Shown here in pieces: positions 40,505 to 55,500 of a DNA stretch of 64,000 nt. The notes below the pieces were generated by a model that saw nothing but the letters and a program-made list of their open reading frames with translations, searched no databases and had not been told where the DNA came from. The DNA is from Pararge aegeria. Taxonomy: Eukaryota > Arthropoda > Insecta > Lepidoptera > Nymphalidae. Position numbers and translations under genes: made by a program. The stretch spans positions 4,223,501 through 4,287,500 of the forward strand of contig NC_053204.1 in assembly GCF_905163445.1 (NCBI RefSeq). Reading direction: 5' to 3'. Position 1 is the stretch's first letter. Each line of letters starts with the position of its first letter.

Positions 40505-43500
40505 GTTATTTCAATTATCAATTATATAGCCAAATGTTCTCAGCTCATAAACTTTTACAAAATATTGCTTTTTTCGGAAGTCGAGGCGTTACTTGTTAAG
40601 TAATTCTCGCGGCACTTCATCACCAGCTTTATTTATTGTGAGGAGTATCAATTCCTTAGCAACCATATACCATATATTTATAATATATATTATTTTATGG
40701 CATATCCATAGTTTTTAAGCGTCGCTCTGTCAGTGCCTACCGTCCAAACGTCACGTCTGGCTTCACGGAAGATCAGCGCTGTGTCTTTAACAGGCACTGC
40801 AAACATGCTGAGTGAAGATCATTTTGGGATCACACCGTTCCTATAATTGTTGTGTAGACTATTAAGTTGTATTTTAAATCTAGTGTGTGTATATCCATAT
40901 AAAGTTTTCTTGCTTTCTTTCTTTCTTTCTATACCATAATCGAAGCAACCTGTGCTATACCAATTATTGTATAGTTTAAGTATTAACATTTCTATGGTTT
41001 ATTTATACTGTTTTGATGTGATGGCTCCTAGTATAGTACTAAACTAAATCTTAATAAGTAATAAGATATCTCATCATCATCACATTAACTCAATACCGGC
41101 CCACTACAGAGCACGGGTCTCCTCCCGCAATGAGAAGGGTGTAAGGTAGTCCACCACGCTGGCCCAGTTCGGATTGGTGGAATCCACCTTTGAGAACATT
41201 ATGTAGATCTCTAAGTCATGCAGGTTTCCTCACGATGTTTTCCTACAGCGTTAAAGCAAGTGATAGTTTAATTACTTAAAACGCACATAACTTAGATAAG
41301 TTACAGGTGGGTGCTGGGATTCGAATTCGGCCCCCCGAAAGTAAAGTCGAGCTCCTACCTAATGCGCTATATAACTTCAAGATATATATGGCACTATAAC
41401 GGCCACGCATGAACCTGGCATGAATTTATTTAAGTATTAAAAAAAAGTCTTAAGTGTCAGTACTCCCAAATACCAGCTAATATTAATATTACATAACCGG
41501 TAATTGTGAGCTTTGCCCAGAGGCTAAACGATTGAGGGTGTTGTGAAAAAATATGTAAACGGCCATTTTGTTTCGGCGGCCATCTTGAATACTACGCGCT
41601 ACGATGCTAACTACAGACGCAAACATACCCCGTCGCTTTTGAAACAGAAGTGTAGCTAAAAATGTTAACCTTGTCCATAACACTGCGACCGTTTGCATGA
41701 TTACCGTACAAACTGCAAAATAGCTAGAGATACACCACACATGGTCGCTTTCAATTACTATAATGCCACGTAAATACGTGAAAGCTTAATTAACTGGCTT
41801 GCTTTTCGCAGTAAATATGCTACTGATTTTCCGATAATCAGTTGAAAGATAATTCATATAGTATCTGAGGCTGCCATACCTGTATTATTATACGAAATAG
41901 CTGTTACCCGCGACTTCGTCCGTTTTTTTTGTTGTTTTGAGGACCCCGTAGTTTATGTGGTAGATATGCGACATTCAATTAAGTTACTTTTCAAACTTAA
42001 TTGGATTATCGAAAAGGGTTATCGAGTCTACCGGTGATCCTAGAGCGGGCAGTTACCTTGGCCAACGAATTAGTTATGCCATCCAAAGGGGCAATGCTGC
42101 CAGCATCTTAGGAACTGTGCCTCGCTGCTGTGGTTTCGAAGAGGTTTTACATTTTATTTAGTTTTACATAGTTTATTTAAGGTTATATTTATAAAACAAA
42201 TGTGAAAGAAATAAACTTAATTTAATTTAAAAAATCAGGTGTCGTTTTTACACATTTGTTTTTTATTTTTTATACAACTAAATTACGGGTTAAGTGAATG
42301 TCTTAAAAAATAACAGGTTTGTTTAGGTATAGACCTAATTTTTTCACTTGCGTTAAATTTTAAATTACATAAATAAATAATTTATATACTTCAACAATAC
42401 AACCATCGCTATCTAGCCCCAAAGTAAGCGAAGCTTGTGTTATCAGTACTAAGATGACTGATGAATGTTCTAATGAATAACATAGATAAATCCTTATAAT
42501 ATACAGATAAACACCCAGACACTGAAAAACATTCATGTTAAAACACTTTCCAGTAGTGGGAATCGAACCTTGCCTTGGACTCAGAAAGCAGGGTCGCTGC
42601 CCACTGCGCCAAATGGCCGTCATAACCATTTGGAATGAAATAAAAAGTATTTACTGCTATATTAATACCTGATAAAACGTTTAATTTCAAAAAGAATTAT
42701 TACTGCGATACTAATGTAGCCAACTTTTGTTTTAACCGGCCATTTAATAATTCTTTAGTAAACAAAAACTGCTATTGCGACTTAACTATGATAGTTAGTC
42801 ATAATCCCTTGTGGACTTTTTTGTAGCTAATAATGAGTACTTGAATCATGTAGTACAAACTTTTTATGTATCATCAATAGTTTTCTCAGGGCACGCCAAA
42901 TATTGAATTCTATAGGAAAAAAATTTCTTTTGGGTTACATTATTGCAAATTTCTTAAAGATCTCCATTTTTTTTAAATAAATTATAGCCTATGTTATTTC
43001 GTGATATCAAAGCATTCCTTGAGCGAAGAAATGGTTAATATCGGCCTAATACTTTCTGAGCCTATTGGGTACAAAAAACGTGTAACGTTTAGAAAAAACG
43101 TTAGAAGTTATGCTTCTTTAGCGTAACAAGATAACAATCTTTTCAAAAATTTTATCTTACGCCTTATTCTTCGTTTGTAGAGAAAACGACACTTACAATA
43201 GTAGCCATTTAATACATTGAAAGTTTTATTATAACGTATTATCTAGTTAATTCACCAAGTTTCACTGAACATTAAAATTTGAGATTTTTGTACAATTGAA
43301 TCAATTAAATCACCGGATTGAGTCCGCAGACTTTGACAATTGAAAGTGTACACTGTCAAACCTTATAGCTTCGGGGTGCCGGTTTTTTAGTGACGGCGCC
43401 CTGAAGGTAGACGATGTATTCCCCTCTCACTCGTATTCGGAACTACCTTCATCCTCTTAAAATCGTGTTACCATGTGCGCGCGCATTTCGTTACGTCGTA

Positions 43501-46500
43501 TAATTTCACTCCCATATTTTTATCCTAACGCCGCTAAATAAGTACAAGTATAACTTCAAAAACAAAAAACACTTACCTCTTTATAATATAAGTATAGATA
43601 TAGTAATGCTAATTTATTGCTTTAACCAGGTTGCTTCTTTGTTAGTTTTTAAATGACAATGTGAGATGGTGATAACAAAAAAAAAATAACAACCAGCTAA
43701 GTTTGTTGTGGGCTTCTTCTTAGACCAGGGAGCGTTTGGAACCCTCGTAGCTTTAGTTTTTAATTGACGAATTTATTTTTCGCCATCAACCCACTCCTAT
43801 GTCATATTTTACATGTAATGTGCGCATCAAAAGTGCCATCTATGTGCCTATTTGAATAAAGAAATATTTGACTTTGACTTTGAATGTTATACTACTACTT
43901 TGGCGGCCGATTGGCGCAGTTTGCAGCGACCTTGCTTTCTGAGTCCAAGGCCGTGGGTTCGATTCCCACAACAGGAAAATGTTTGTGTGAGCATGAATGT
44001 TTTTCAGTGTCTGGGTGTTTATATGTATATTATAAGTATTAATGTGTATTATTCATTAAAAAAATATTCATCAGTCATCTCAGTACCCATAACACAAGCT
44101 ACGCTTACTTTGGGGCTAGATGGCGATGTGTGCGTTGTCATAGTATATTTATAGGTATTATACTTTGTTACTAATGTTATGACGCGTGCAAAATATGTTG
44201 AACATTGTCATGTAAAATGAAGTTTGACCCTTGATTATAACTTACCTAATCAGTTTTTCGCTTTCCTAATAACCTCGCGAGACTTTTGGTTTCCCGGAAT
44301 ATAAAAGTATTTAATTCTTTATTTTTTTCAAACATTCTGTAATTTCCACTCTAGGATTCCCAGTGTCGTGGAAATCACTTCCTTCCAGGTTGGATACAAT
44401 AAAGATAAAAGATAAAAATCTTTGTGCCATATTTATCAAAATCGGTGCACAGGTTGAACCTAACATAGGTAACAAACAAACAAACACTTTCGCATTTAAT
44501 ATATCAGTGTAGATGAGTGTCATAAATTTTTTTGGGAAACCTAATTTTTCAGTACCGTAATCAACAGGCTGCTTTTTAAAATGGAATTCCGGTTGCTCTT
44601 CACGTAACATAGATGGCGCTGTACCAGTTATAGTTAGTTTTATATCGCGCTATGTAAGTTTTTTGCTGGCACCATATATACTGGGCTCTGGTTAACGTTA
44701 GAGTTAAGTTTTGCATGGTGGCGAACTTCGAATTGTTCACTATATTTATGTTTAATTTTATAATTGCGAAAGAGCTTGGCTTTTGGTTTGTTTTTGATGC
44801 TCAACTACTGCACTGATATTGATGAAATTTACCAAATTTATAGGCTATAGCTTATGCGTACATCGGGGAAGTAGGTATATAGGTCGTTATTTTATCCCTC
44901 CCACCAGACAAGACCAGAGAAAATTCAGAAATTATAAATTGCCAAATTTGTGGGAATCGAACCTCCTACTAAAATTCACAGAGCTCACCGTTGCGCCAGC
45001 GAGGTCGTCAAAAGGTTTTATAGTTTGTCGGTTTCTTCTTTAACGCCATTAACTCTCCATCTTTAAGTAGGGATAAAGTTAACGCGAGCATTTAATAAAA
45101 TATACATCAAAAACTTCATAGACACGCGTTAATATTTCACTCGGCTGTAAAGGCACGTTCACACACATCAACGGGCTGTCAATTACAAAGTTCCCCGGTT
45201 TAACATCCCGCGGGATATAAATGGGCGCATTATAACCGACTGACGTAGGTTGAGATTTACGAGTTAATTTCTTTAAACTGCTCCGAAAAGATATGAGATT
45301 TCTATAATTTTTTTTCAGTCGTATCGTATATTTTACACCAGACTTGGTTCGCCTATAAGTGAACCTTAAAAGGTAGTGATATGCTGTCGCGGACTTTTTT
45401 ATGAATAATGTCTGAATGAGGATTCTGTATGTTCTTAATTCTGTGGCGGCATCGCCACCTGGCCTAGAGGTGAGGTTGGGATTTCATGTTGGAGGTCCCG
45501 GATCGATTCCCGGCAGGGCCTGGTGGGAGGCTTAAGCCGTGGCTAGTTACAACCATATACCGACAAAGACGTGCCGCTAAGCGATTTAGCGTTCCGGTAC
45601 GATGTCGCGTAGAAACATATGAGGGGTATGACTACCATACTCATTAACAGGTTAGCCCGCTACCTTCTTAGAGTGCATTCATCACTTACCACTAGGTGAG
45701 ATTGCAGTCAAGGGCTAACTGGTAGTAGATTAAAAAAAACCTCCATTACCAGGTCAGGTAACTTAACTTGTAGTGGAATAAAAACATTAGAATATGGGTA
45801 GTTTTCGAATAATTAACAAAACTACCTTCCTATTAGAACTTCATATCGCAACTACCAAAACTGATTAGCGCATCGCACCGCAAACCAATCGAATGTTCTC
45901 GAACCACATTCAGCCGATACGGACTGAATCCAGCTAGCGACCAACTATAATATCCCATTGACCTCTATTATTAGCATACTGGACTGTCCGTCCATAAACA
46001 AATGACGGCTGAAATTCTGTCCCTATGTGTATCTGTAATAGAGTATCTCTAAAAATTATAGCGTATATTACTCCGTGGTAGTTTAGATTAAAACCGGTCC
46101 CGTACTTTCAGAACATATTGGGTACATACGAACAGAGAATCTTTCCTTTTATAATATTAAGTATAAAAAGTGCAACCGAATTACGAAATAATGTTGAACG
46201 ATACATAAGTAGTTTTCATAAGGAAAAAAATACTTACGGTTCACGTCTATGGTAAGATTTTCTGAGAGCGGCGTTATGGAGGGATCCGTTACAGCCTGTT
46301 AAAGAAAAAGGTCATGTAAATAATACATAAATAAAATACATAATCTATTAACGTTAATCGAGTGTTACTTATGCAACAAACGACGCATTTAATATAATAA
46401 ATATATACGACGCAACAATGTTACAACTTCAATAGGCACCTAGGATACAGGCTTGTGAGGGTACCAACAGAATTTATTTTATTGTAAAACTTTTGATGTG

Positions 46501-49500
46501 AAACATCTATAGGCGAGGGTTAACCGGGCTATTGTCGTGGCGATACTGACCGGTTTATATATTACATATATATAGTATAGTATAGACCGGTACATATATT
46601 CTATACTATACTATAGAATATATGTACTATGAGTAGTTTAGTTATCACGGCTTCAAAATTATTTTTAATTTTACTTTGCTTTTAATAGAAATGTTATAAA
46701 CAGTCATTATTTTATGGGACATTTGTAATGCTTTATCTTTTCAGTACGCCATATCTGCCCGGCGTCCCGTGACGGCTCACACATTTTTGATGGTAAACCT
46801 CTAGGTATAGGGTAAACCTATTTGTTGGCGTGGCGACACAGGCCGTGGCGACGCTTCGCCATTCTATATAATTAATGTTTTAGTAAGTAATAAGCGTTTT
46901 TTTACAATGAATAATTGTTATGTAAACCATTATTCATTGTAAAGTATTGTGTGGAGTGTAAAGATTGAAGAAACTATAATTTACACTACACAGATTCTCC
47001 TCTTTTACATGCAGTAACTATGCTTTTCATGGAATTCCACAAAGTAACACCTGCTTCTAACCAAGACACATTAATTAGTGCCTTGCCCAAGAGTTTAGTT
47101 ATAAAAATGTTACCTGACAAGTGATTTCAGTGCCGTAATCGCTTCGCTGGAGTGTAAAAGTCAGCGCAGCGCGGGCCTCTGAATTAGCCAGTAACGCGTG
47201 CGACTTCCACCAAGACACGCGGGCGACTGGCCGACCTGCGTTAAAAAAAAAACATTTTTTTTTTTTAAACTTTAAAGCTGAGATATATTTTATCTTACAA
47301 AACTATAGTTAGTTAGTATGGTTTTCACGAGTGTCCTTGAGCACGATTATTCTCCCAGAATGAGAAAGGTCGAAGGCCATAGTCCATCACGCTTGCTTTG
47401 AGGACGTTATGTAGAACTCTCAGGCATGCAGGTTTCCTCACGATGTTGCCCTCACCGTTAAAGCACGTTAATTTTTTTATTACAACGCACATAATTTAAA
47501 AAAGTTAAAGAAGGCTTCCTCTTTCGAGGGACCCAGTTCAATCCCCGGCACGATAACTGGTTTTTCGGAGTTTTTAATTTAAGCACTTAAATGTCATATG
47601 CTTTAATGGTGAAGGAAAATAATAAATAAATATACCTATTACGACAATACATACATCGCCATCTAGCCCCAAAGTAAGCGTAGCTTGTGTTATGGGTACT
47701 AAGATTACTGATGAATATTTTTATGGATAATATACTTAAAAACTTATAATTTACTGATAAACTCCCAGAGACCGAAAAAATGTATGTTCATCACACAAAC
47801 ATTTTCGAACCCACGGCCGGAAAGCAGAGACACTCTTCACTGCGCCATTGAGTCGTCAACTTTGGTATATTATGTATATACGAGTACGTCCATAATGTTC
47901 TCAGCGGCGTCTGTAGAAGTATTTTTGACCTTCCTTATGTTTAAATAAAAACATCCATAAGTTTTGTTATTCAGAAATAAAAATGGATTTTTATATCTCT
48001 AACTTTAAAAACAAGTCTTTTATGCAACCTCCCAACCCTAATATAACCCCCTTAGGGGCGGGTGTAGTAACATTCCATCCTAGCTGATACAAAAATCTTG
48101 ATTAGGCCTTCTTAATGTAAAACCTGAAGGCTTAGTTAATAGTTCCTAATCAATAAAATGTTCGTACTCATAGTTTCATACCTATTTCACCACCCTTATA
48201 ACATATTAAAAAAAATGCTTATAATAAATTGCCTCATTCATTATAATTTTAAACCGAAAAATCGATTTTCATTTCAGCCCAACTTTAAAAAACATAAGAT
48301 TAGCTTACAAAGTTTCAACCCCCATTTCACCCCTTTACGCGTGAATGTTCGCGAAAGCTTTTATTAACTGACATCTTTAATTCTCTAAGGGACCTACATT
48401 CAAAGTTTCAAGTTTCTAGACTTTATAGTTACTGAGATTTAGGTCAGCGAGTGAGTGGTTTAAATAACTTTTGTGTAATCCATACAAAAGTTATTTGCAG
48501 AAGCAAAACATAGATGTCACTGTAAACCTACTGAATCGCGCTAACGTTGTTGCATTCTAATAACATAAGTAGCCCAGCCTTTATTATCAGTCGTTGATAG
48601 TTACATCAGTATAGTTATGGTTATACTAATAATTTAAGTTTTATCTTGAAAGGGCTACAATTGGTCGACATTGTAGCCTAAATTCCTTACCCACATATAT
48701 TTTATACCATTTAATGTAAGTCTGTAAGTTTTTTTTTTCTTATTTTACTTCAAGCAAGCCCGTGGCTGCAATCGTACCTGGTGGAAAGTGTTTATGTTAA
48801 AACGCACATTACTTAAAAAAGATAAGAGGTGCTGGGATTCGAAATCAGCTTCCGAAATTGAAATCGAGCTCCTACCTACTGCGGTATCAAAGTTTCATCA
48901 AAAATACCTACTGGTCATAAATTGTTTTTGAATTCCTACTGGGATAAACTTAATATGCAGCAATTTGGTACTCTAAAGAGGTTACCCATCCAGTCTACCA
49001 TCTTAGACTATGCAGAAGACTGCGTAGTCTAAGATGGTAGCGGGCTTACCTGTCAGGGAGTATCGGCAGTTACGTTAAACTCATGATATCCCTAATCGGT
49101 TTCTACGCAACATCGTACCGGAGCGCTTTATCGCTTAGCGGCACGTTTTTGTCAGTAGTGCGGTAACCAGCCACGGCCGAAGCCTCCAACCAGACAAGAG
49201 TCAGCGTTTTGTCGCAGTTAACTTACATGACATCGAATAAGTAAACGTAAGTAGAAAATCTCAAACTCGACAATGGTCTAAGAAGAGACAAATATAATAA
49301 CAAACGCTAGGTAAATTATCAAAATTAAGCTTAATTAGCTATACTCCGCGAAAAGCAGGAGAATCTGTGTGGTGTGATTTATATATATAATAGAGGGTAT
49401 ATTGCCGAAGATCTTTTTGGTGTGGAGTATAAGGATTGAAGAAATTATAAATTACACCACACAGATTCTCCTGCTTTTCGCGGAGTATAGCTAATTAAGC

Positions 49501-52500
49501 TTAATTTTGATAATATATCATGGATTTCCGCAAAGTAACGCCTGCTTCTATCCAAACGCTAGGTTTTCTTCTGGCTATCACCATCTCACAGTCCCATCCA
49601 CTACACTTATAAAACTCCAATTAATTCATTTTTTTCATTTAACATGGGTTACATGTACTTGTAAATAGATAAAAAATAAAATTAGTCTAAACATGTTTTG
49701 CCACAAATGGCTTCAATTGCTCAATTTATTTATTTTCAATATATTAGACGGCAAAACAAAGGAAAAAACTGTTAAATGTTTATAAAAAAACTACTTTGAA
49801 TAATGTGAACACTAAAGCCAAAAATTCTTAATAAAACTAAGCTTTAAGATAAGAGGTAAAGAAAACTACAATACCTACAATAAAAAAACGCATAGATTGA
49901 ACAGTACGAAAACAAAAGGGTAACCGTTAAACCGACGATACGGCCAAATTAAGTAGACGAATAAATTTAAAACAATGGATGTACATTCAATAAAACACGA
50001 ACGAGGGTGGCAATGTGGGAAAGCAAAAATAATCTATTGTTTGTTAATGAACTTTGACCGAAGTCAGTAACTGGACGGGTGACCTCTTTAGAGTAGGTAC
50101 CAAATTATCGCATATTAAGTTTACCCGAGTAGGATTCAAAAACATTTAATGAACAGTAGGTATTTTTGGTGAAACTGTGATACCGCAGTGGGTTATCTCA
50201 GCACCTCTGACTTTTTTAAGTTATGTGCGTGTTAAGTAATTTAAAATAACAGTTGCTTCGACGGTGAAGGAAAACATCGCGAGGAAACCTGCATGCCCGA
50301 GAGTTCTGCATAATGTTCTCAAGGGATGTGGAGTCCACCAATCTGGACTGGGCCAGCGTGATGGAGTACGGCCTTAACCCCTTCTCATTGTGGGAGGAAA
50401 CCCGTGCCTTGTAGTGGGCCGTTAAAAAGTTAAGAAGATGTTTGTGGAAGAGATCGAAATCTCTGTGGTCCCTCCCCCCCTCGAAAGTTAGGTCGCTACT
50501 AGGCTATGATTGTATTTATATAACATTTTTTTTTACTGCGACAATACACACATCGCCATCTAGCCCCAAAGTAAGCGTAGCTTGTGTTACGGGTACTAAG
50601 ATAGCTGATGAATATTTTTATGAATAACATACATAAATACTTATAATATACAGATAAACCCTCAGACAATGAAAAACATTCTTGTTCATCACACAAACAT
50701 TTTCCACTTGTGGGAATCGAACCCACGGCCTTGGACTCAGAAAGCAGTCACTGCCACTGCGCCAGTCGGCCGACTAAACAAATTGCCGTGATCAGTCTCT
50801 TATAAACTCATAAAACGTGTCAACCGTTTTGTTTTTTTTTTGTTGTAGGTAGGCACTTAAGAAAATATAGATTGTACTTACGCGGTATTCATAAATTGTT
50901 TTTACTTTTTAAATATAGAACGATCAAAGACAATGTATAGGATATTCTACATTAGGCACAAACCGTATTCCCTGTTAATTGGGAAACAATTCATACAGAA
51001 GTGTGCTTGACAAGGCTCCCCAACGGCTTTCCCCGCCCCTAAACGAACAATTACCCCCAATGAATTAAACTCCAGCTATTGTCTACTCGTTCTGAACCCC
51101 TATCAAGCTTAGTTGTTGAACACAAGGGTTGTTTTAGAAAAGGCCAATTCACAGCCTCTTTTTGGAATTTCTCGCAGCCTGTAGCAGACTTACGATTCCA
51201 AAATGTTTTCTTCTATATACATCTTAATTTAACTTTTAGTGTATTTTTTCTTATGTAATGATTTCTTTAAATCCATAGTTATTTTGTACAAAATAAAGAT
51301 TTTAAAATAAGATTTTCGCGGTTAATCAACATTTCTTAGGTATAGTTAAACGGGTACATACCACGATAATTTTCTTGGATTTGCCGATATTTCGACCCAG
51401 GTACGAATAACCATGAAAATCTTAGTTTAAAATCTTTAATATGTAAATAATAGTATGGTATTATTGATTTAAAAAGGAAATAATATTAGTATTTATGTAT
51501 AATTTTAGTCAAGTTAGTTGACCGCCAATTCCTAGCTCCCTTCCGATTGGTCAACGTTAGTTGGCGGTTGGATTGCTGATAAAAGTCGTGAACGGGGGGT
51601 AAGATAAGATATAAGTAAAATTAGTGATACTCAATAATTATAGAGTAACTACTGTGTACGTGAGCTGGTTTGATTTCATCTTACAATCTTTTCTGATTAT
51701 GTAAGCATCTTTTCGTGACTTTTCAGTGTAAAGTATTTTCTAAAAATACAAGTATTGCAAGTATTAAAATAAATAAAAACCAATTAAATCAAAATAGATA
51801 TTATTGAATGTATGCTTTTATTATTTACTAGCTGATCCGCGCAAGTTCGTCTGCACCAATAAGTTTTAATAACTTAAAAAATCCTAGAAACCTACCAGGT
51901 CCAGCTTTATTTCCAAACTATGTTAATTGCGGCCCGTCGTCGCCGTATGTATTATTCTATACCCGTCGCAACTTCTAAGCGATAGGTTCTATTTGAATAA
52001 TTAAAACTGAATTTGCAGGTATATAATCAAACTTAATATTTATATTATTTTATTTCTTTAGCATTTATAATATTAGTAGGATGGTACGCATGCATTGGAT
52101 CGCTGTCCCTTGCGACTTGCTGTTCTCTGTAAAGAGTTGTGACAATACATGCTTAATAGTATACGCTTTCAAAAAAAAAAAGAATTATTTAAATCGGTTC
52201 AAATTTAACGGAGGTTTGAAGTAAAATTGATAAAAATTTTCATCCCGTTTCCCGGAGGAAACTTATTGTTTATCGGGAAAATAAGTATCCTACATGTTGT
52301 CCCGGAATATGAGCTACCATTATGCCAAATTTTATTTAAATCAGTTCAATAGTTTTCACGTGATGCCCGGACAGACAGACAGACAGACAGACAGACGGAC
52401 AGACAAAAATTAAATAAAAATCTGTTTTGGACTCAGCATCTATACTTATAATAAATCTGTAACTGGAAGATTTCTGTACATTTAATATATTTTGAAAACT

Positions 52501-55500
52501 TTGACCGGGGGATGCTTTATAATCGATACAGAGTCCTGGAAGCTTCGGAATCGGGGCGAAACGAGCATAGAGGGTAAATGTACCCTAGACAATACCAATT
52601 GAAGAAATTATAAATTACACTGTACAGATTCTCCTACTTTTCGGTATAGCATATAAATACTAATTTTCGTAATACATTTAAACCGACAAGATAAGGTGAG
52701 TGATAACGTAGTTTTTTTTTAATCTCGGATCATTTTCCAAGTATAAAAGTATTGAGAATTAAAGACAGAAGTTATGCCTATTTTGGTAAAATTCAGTGCA
52801 GTGCGAACATAATCACTCAACAAACAATACACCCAATAGACAATTAATAGGATATTATAGGGGAAAAAAACAACGGTAAGGTACATGCGGGCAAAACTGC
52901 GGGTATAACTAGTAAATAAATACTTATACTCGCAAGCCTAACTAAAGAAATAAGTAATAATTGCCAAGAACGTTAATTTTGTTTGGATGAGTAGTTAAAA
53001 GTTAATTCATACAAAGTTATTTATAACTTCATAGCGTCGTAAGATTAAAGGCAAGTTGCTCACAGCGATGCAAGTTAGATTGACTTTAATGCCCTCGTCG
53101 CGACTTCGAACTTTTCCTTTGATCCCCCCCCCCACTACTACCATAGACAGGGGACATATTCCAGTAAGTTCAAAAGACATTGGTGGTTTTACTTGGTCAC
53201 AATCATTGGCTGTACGTATTCGAAGGTCAGTGTATCAAATCACTATGGTGGCCACCGACTACGCCCATTTGAAAATTTATTTATTTATTGATCTTGTAAA
53301 GTAAACACGTAAATAATTTGTTACAATAGTGCCACAAAAACCACAGTCGGTTTTACTGCACTATGTATTATGTAGGTAAAATAGGTATTTAATGAGTATA
53401 GCAAATTAAACTTAATTTTGATAATATATCATGGATTTCCGCAAAGTAACGCCTGCTTCTATCCAGTATTTAATATTAAAAACTAAATTATTAAATATTA
53501 TTAATTATTTATGATTAACTTTTTTATGAAATCACTGTTTTCTAACCTATTAACTGGTTTTCAATTTATATTTAGGACAGTTTTAGATTTATATACAAAT
53601 TAAATTTCTCCGTAGTCGGATTATTCCATTCTGTCCCCCTGTTTTATCCCCTCAGAAGGAGAGATGGGAATTAAAATTACGATCCGTCCCCTTGGTCCAG
53701 ACGAGGGGACAAATCCAACTAATTATTTCCGGTTTGTCCCCCTACTGTTTTCTAAGGTAGACGGATTGGCATAAAAAGTTCGATTGGTCGCCTTGCTACT
53801 AACGAGGGGACAATTGGGGGGGAAGGTATATAGGGGGTAGATAGGGGGGAATTGTAATATTATATTATTGAACTAATATCTAAACTTTGCTTAGGGTAGG
53901 TTAGACTATAAAAGAGCGTTTAAGTTTTATTAGGTCAATAATAGTGGTCGATTCCAAGATTTGTAGTCGCCACAATACATTCGGTCGCCTAGTATTCAAG
54001 TAAGCCATATTTATTAATTACGAAACCTCAAAAATAGATTAACATTCGCTTATTCTAAACAATTGTAATAAGAAACTTGGGGCCGAAAATGGAGGTTTGT
54101 ATGTTTGTTTGTTTACTTCCTTCTCACCCTAACGAAGCAACCAATTAACATAAGCTACTTTTCATCCCAGGAAAACATACAGTTCCCGCGGGATTTGAAC
54201 AAACCCGTAATTATCGTGGACGAAGGCTTCCATTTCCCCCGGTACCTACAATATGACTACCAAAAGTGACTAGGCATCTTTTAGGAAATCGCGCTCCACC
54301 GTAGGCTGCATAATCACTTACCATCAGGTGTGCAAGCGCTCGTCTATAAACATAACAAAAAAGAAAAGGGGGCAACAGCTAGTAATACAATATATTATTA
54401 ACATAGAATAGGCCTTACCTCCAACCGCCACGCAAGTAAGGTTGACTTCAGTTCCCTCGTCGTAGGGTCCGAGGACGCCCCCTTTTATCTCATCCCCCTC
54501 CTGGTTGAGGATTATCAGCCGCTCTGGAGGTACTGTGAAAAAGAGGCTCTTTTTAGAATTTAGTTACCGGAGCAGAATCCTAATTATATATAGTGACATT
54601 CTCAATAAATTTATATGTTATGAGTGTTGATATAATTTTAGATATTTACTGTCGGTGTAGGGACCTGGTAAACCGCATCCAAAGAGGACGAAGATGCTGA
54701 GTGTCCACAATTATCATCATCATATCAACCCATTACTGACCCCTACATTGCACGGGTCTCCTCCCAAAATAATAGGGGGTTAAGGCCGTAGTCCACGCGG
54801 GCTTAGTGCGGAGTGTCCACAATTATGATGATTTAATTGGTATACTTCAAAGGTGTGGGAACTCCACCGATCCGCACTGGGCCAGTGTGGTGGACAACGG
54901 CCTTACTCCTTCTCATTGGGGAAGAGACCCGCAGGGTGATTACGTAACTCGCGACAGCAATGCGACAGGCGTAAATCTTGCAATCACTTCTGTCAAACGT
55001 CACTTTTGTTTATTTATTGTATGGAAAAGTGACGTTTGACAGCAGTGATTGCAAGATTTACGCCTGTCGCATTGCTGTCGCGAGATACGTAATCACCCTG
55101 CCGTGATCTGTAGTGGGCCAGTAATAGGTTGCCATAATGAGCCATAGCTTTGTCTGCCCTACGCACTGCGTAAAGCTTCTCCCCCCCAAGGGAAGGGGGG
55201 ATTGGTTTTTGATGAGATCTGTTTTACTAAAAGCAATTTGTTGGACGTAACAATATCTCTGAAATCAATTAGGACACTCAATTGCCTCTCTGAAATAATG
55301 GATTCGTTGTTTAGCGATGAAATTAAATATGTCCCTCTCGATGGACGATTTAATTTCCTTGTTGAAATGCCCTTTGGGAATGGACGGCTTACAACTGATT
55401 GTTATTTTCTTTGGTAATTTCTCCAAAATATTTTATTACTATAGTTTTTTTTTTTTTATTAATAGCGGGTTTTCTGTGTTAATTTATCTTAAATATTTCA

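Larger units (their letters stand above)
36562..46237. other. Intron between exons d and e (9.7 kb)
   Basis: Contains the 210-bp tandem repeat, an RTE scrap, a TTTGAC repeat (38415-38720), an unassigned open frame at 38871-39074 (-), an interrupted SINE (39716-40170), SINEs at 41060-41385, 42365-42621, 43902-44153 and 45448-45745, and LINE tail DNA at 42020-42240. The stretch 42640-43600 shows nothing recognisable. Confidence 0.6.
47236..54418. other. Intron between exons b and c (7.2 kb)
   Basis: Contains SINEs (47330-47857, 48985-49200, 50175-50425, 50535-50773), the fold-back at 49320-49560, a Helitron-like element, the duplicate exon at 53059-53150 and a single fold-back arm at 53395-53470. 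The stretch 50800-51800 shows nothing recognisable beyond AT-rich DNA. Confidence 0.6.
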
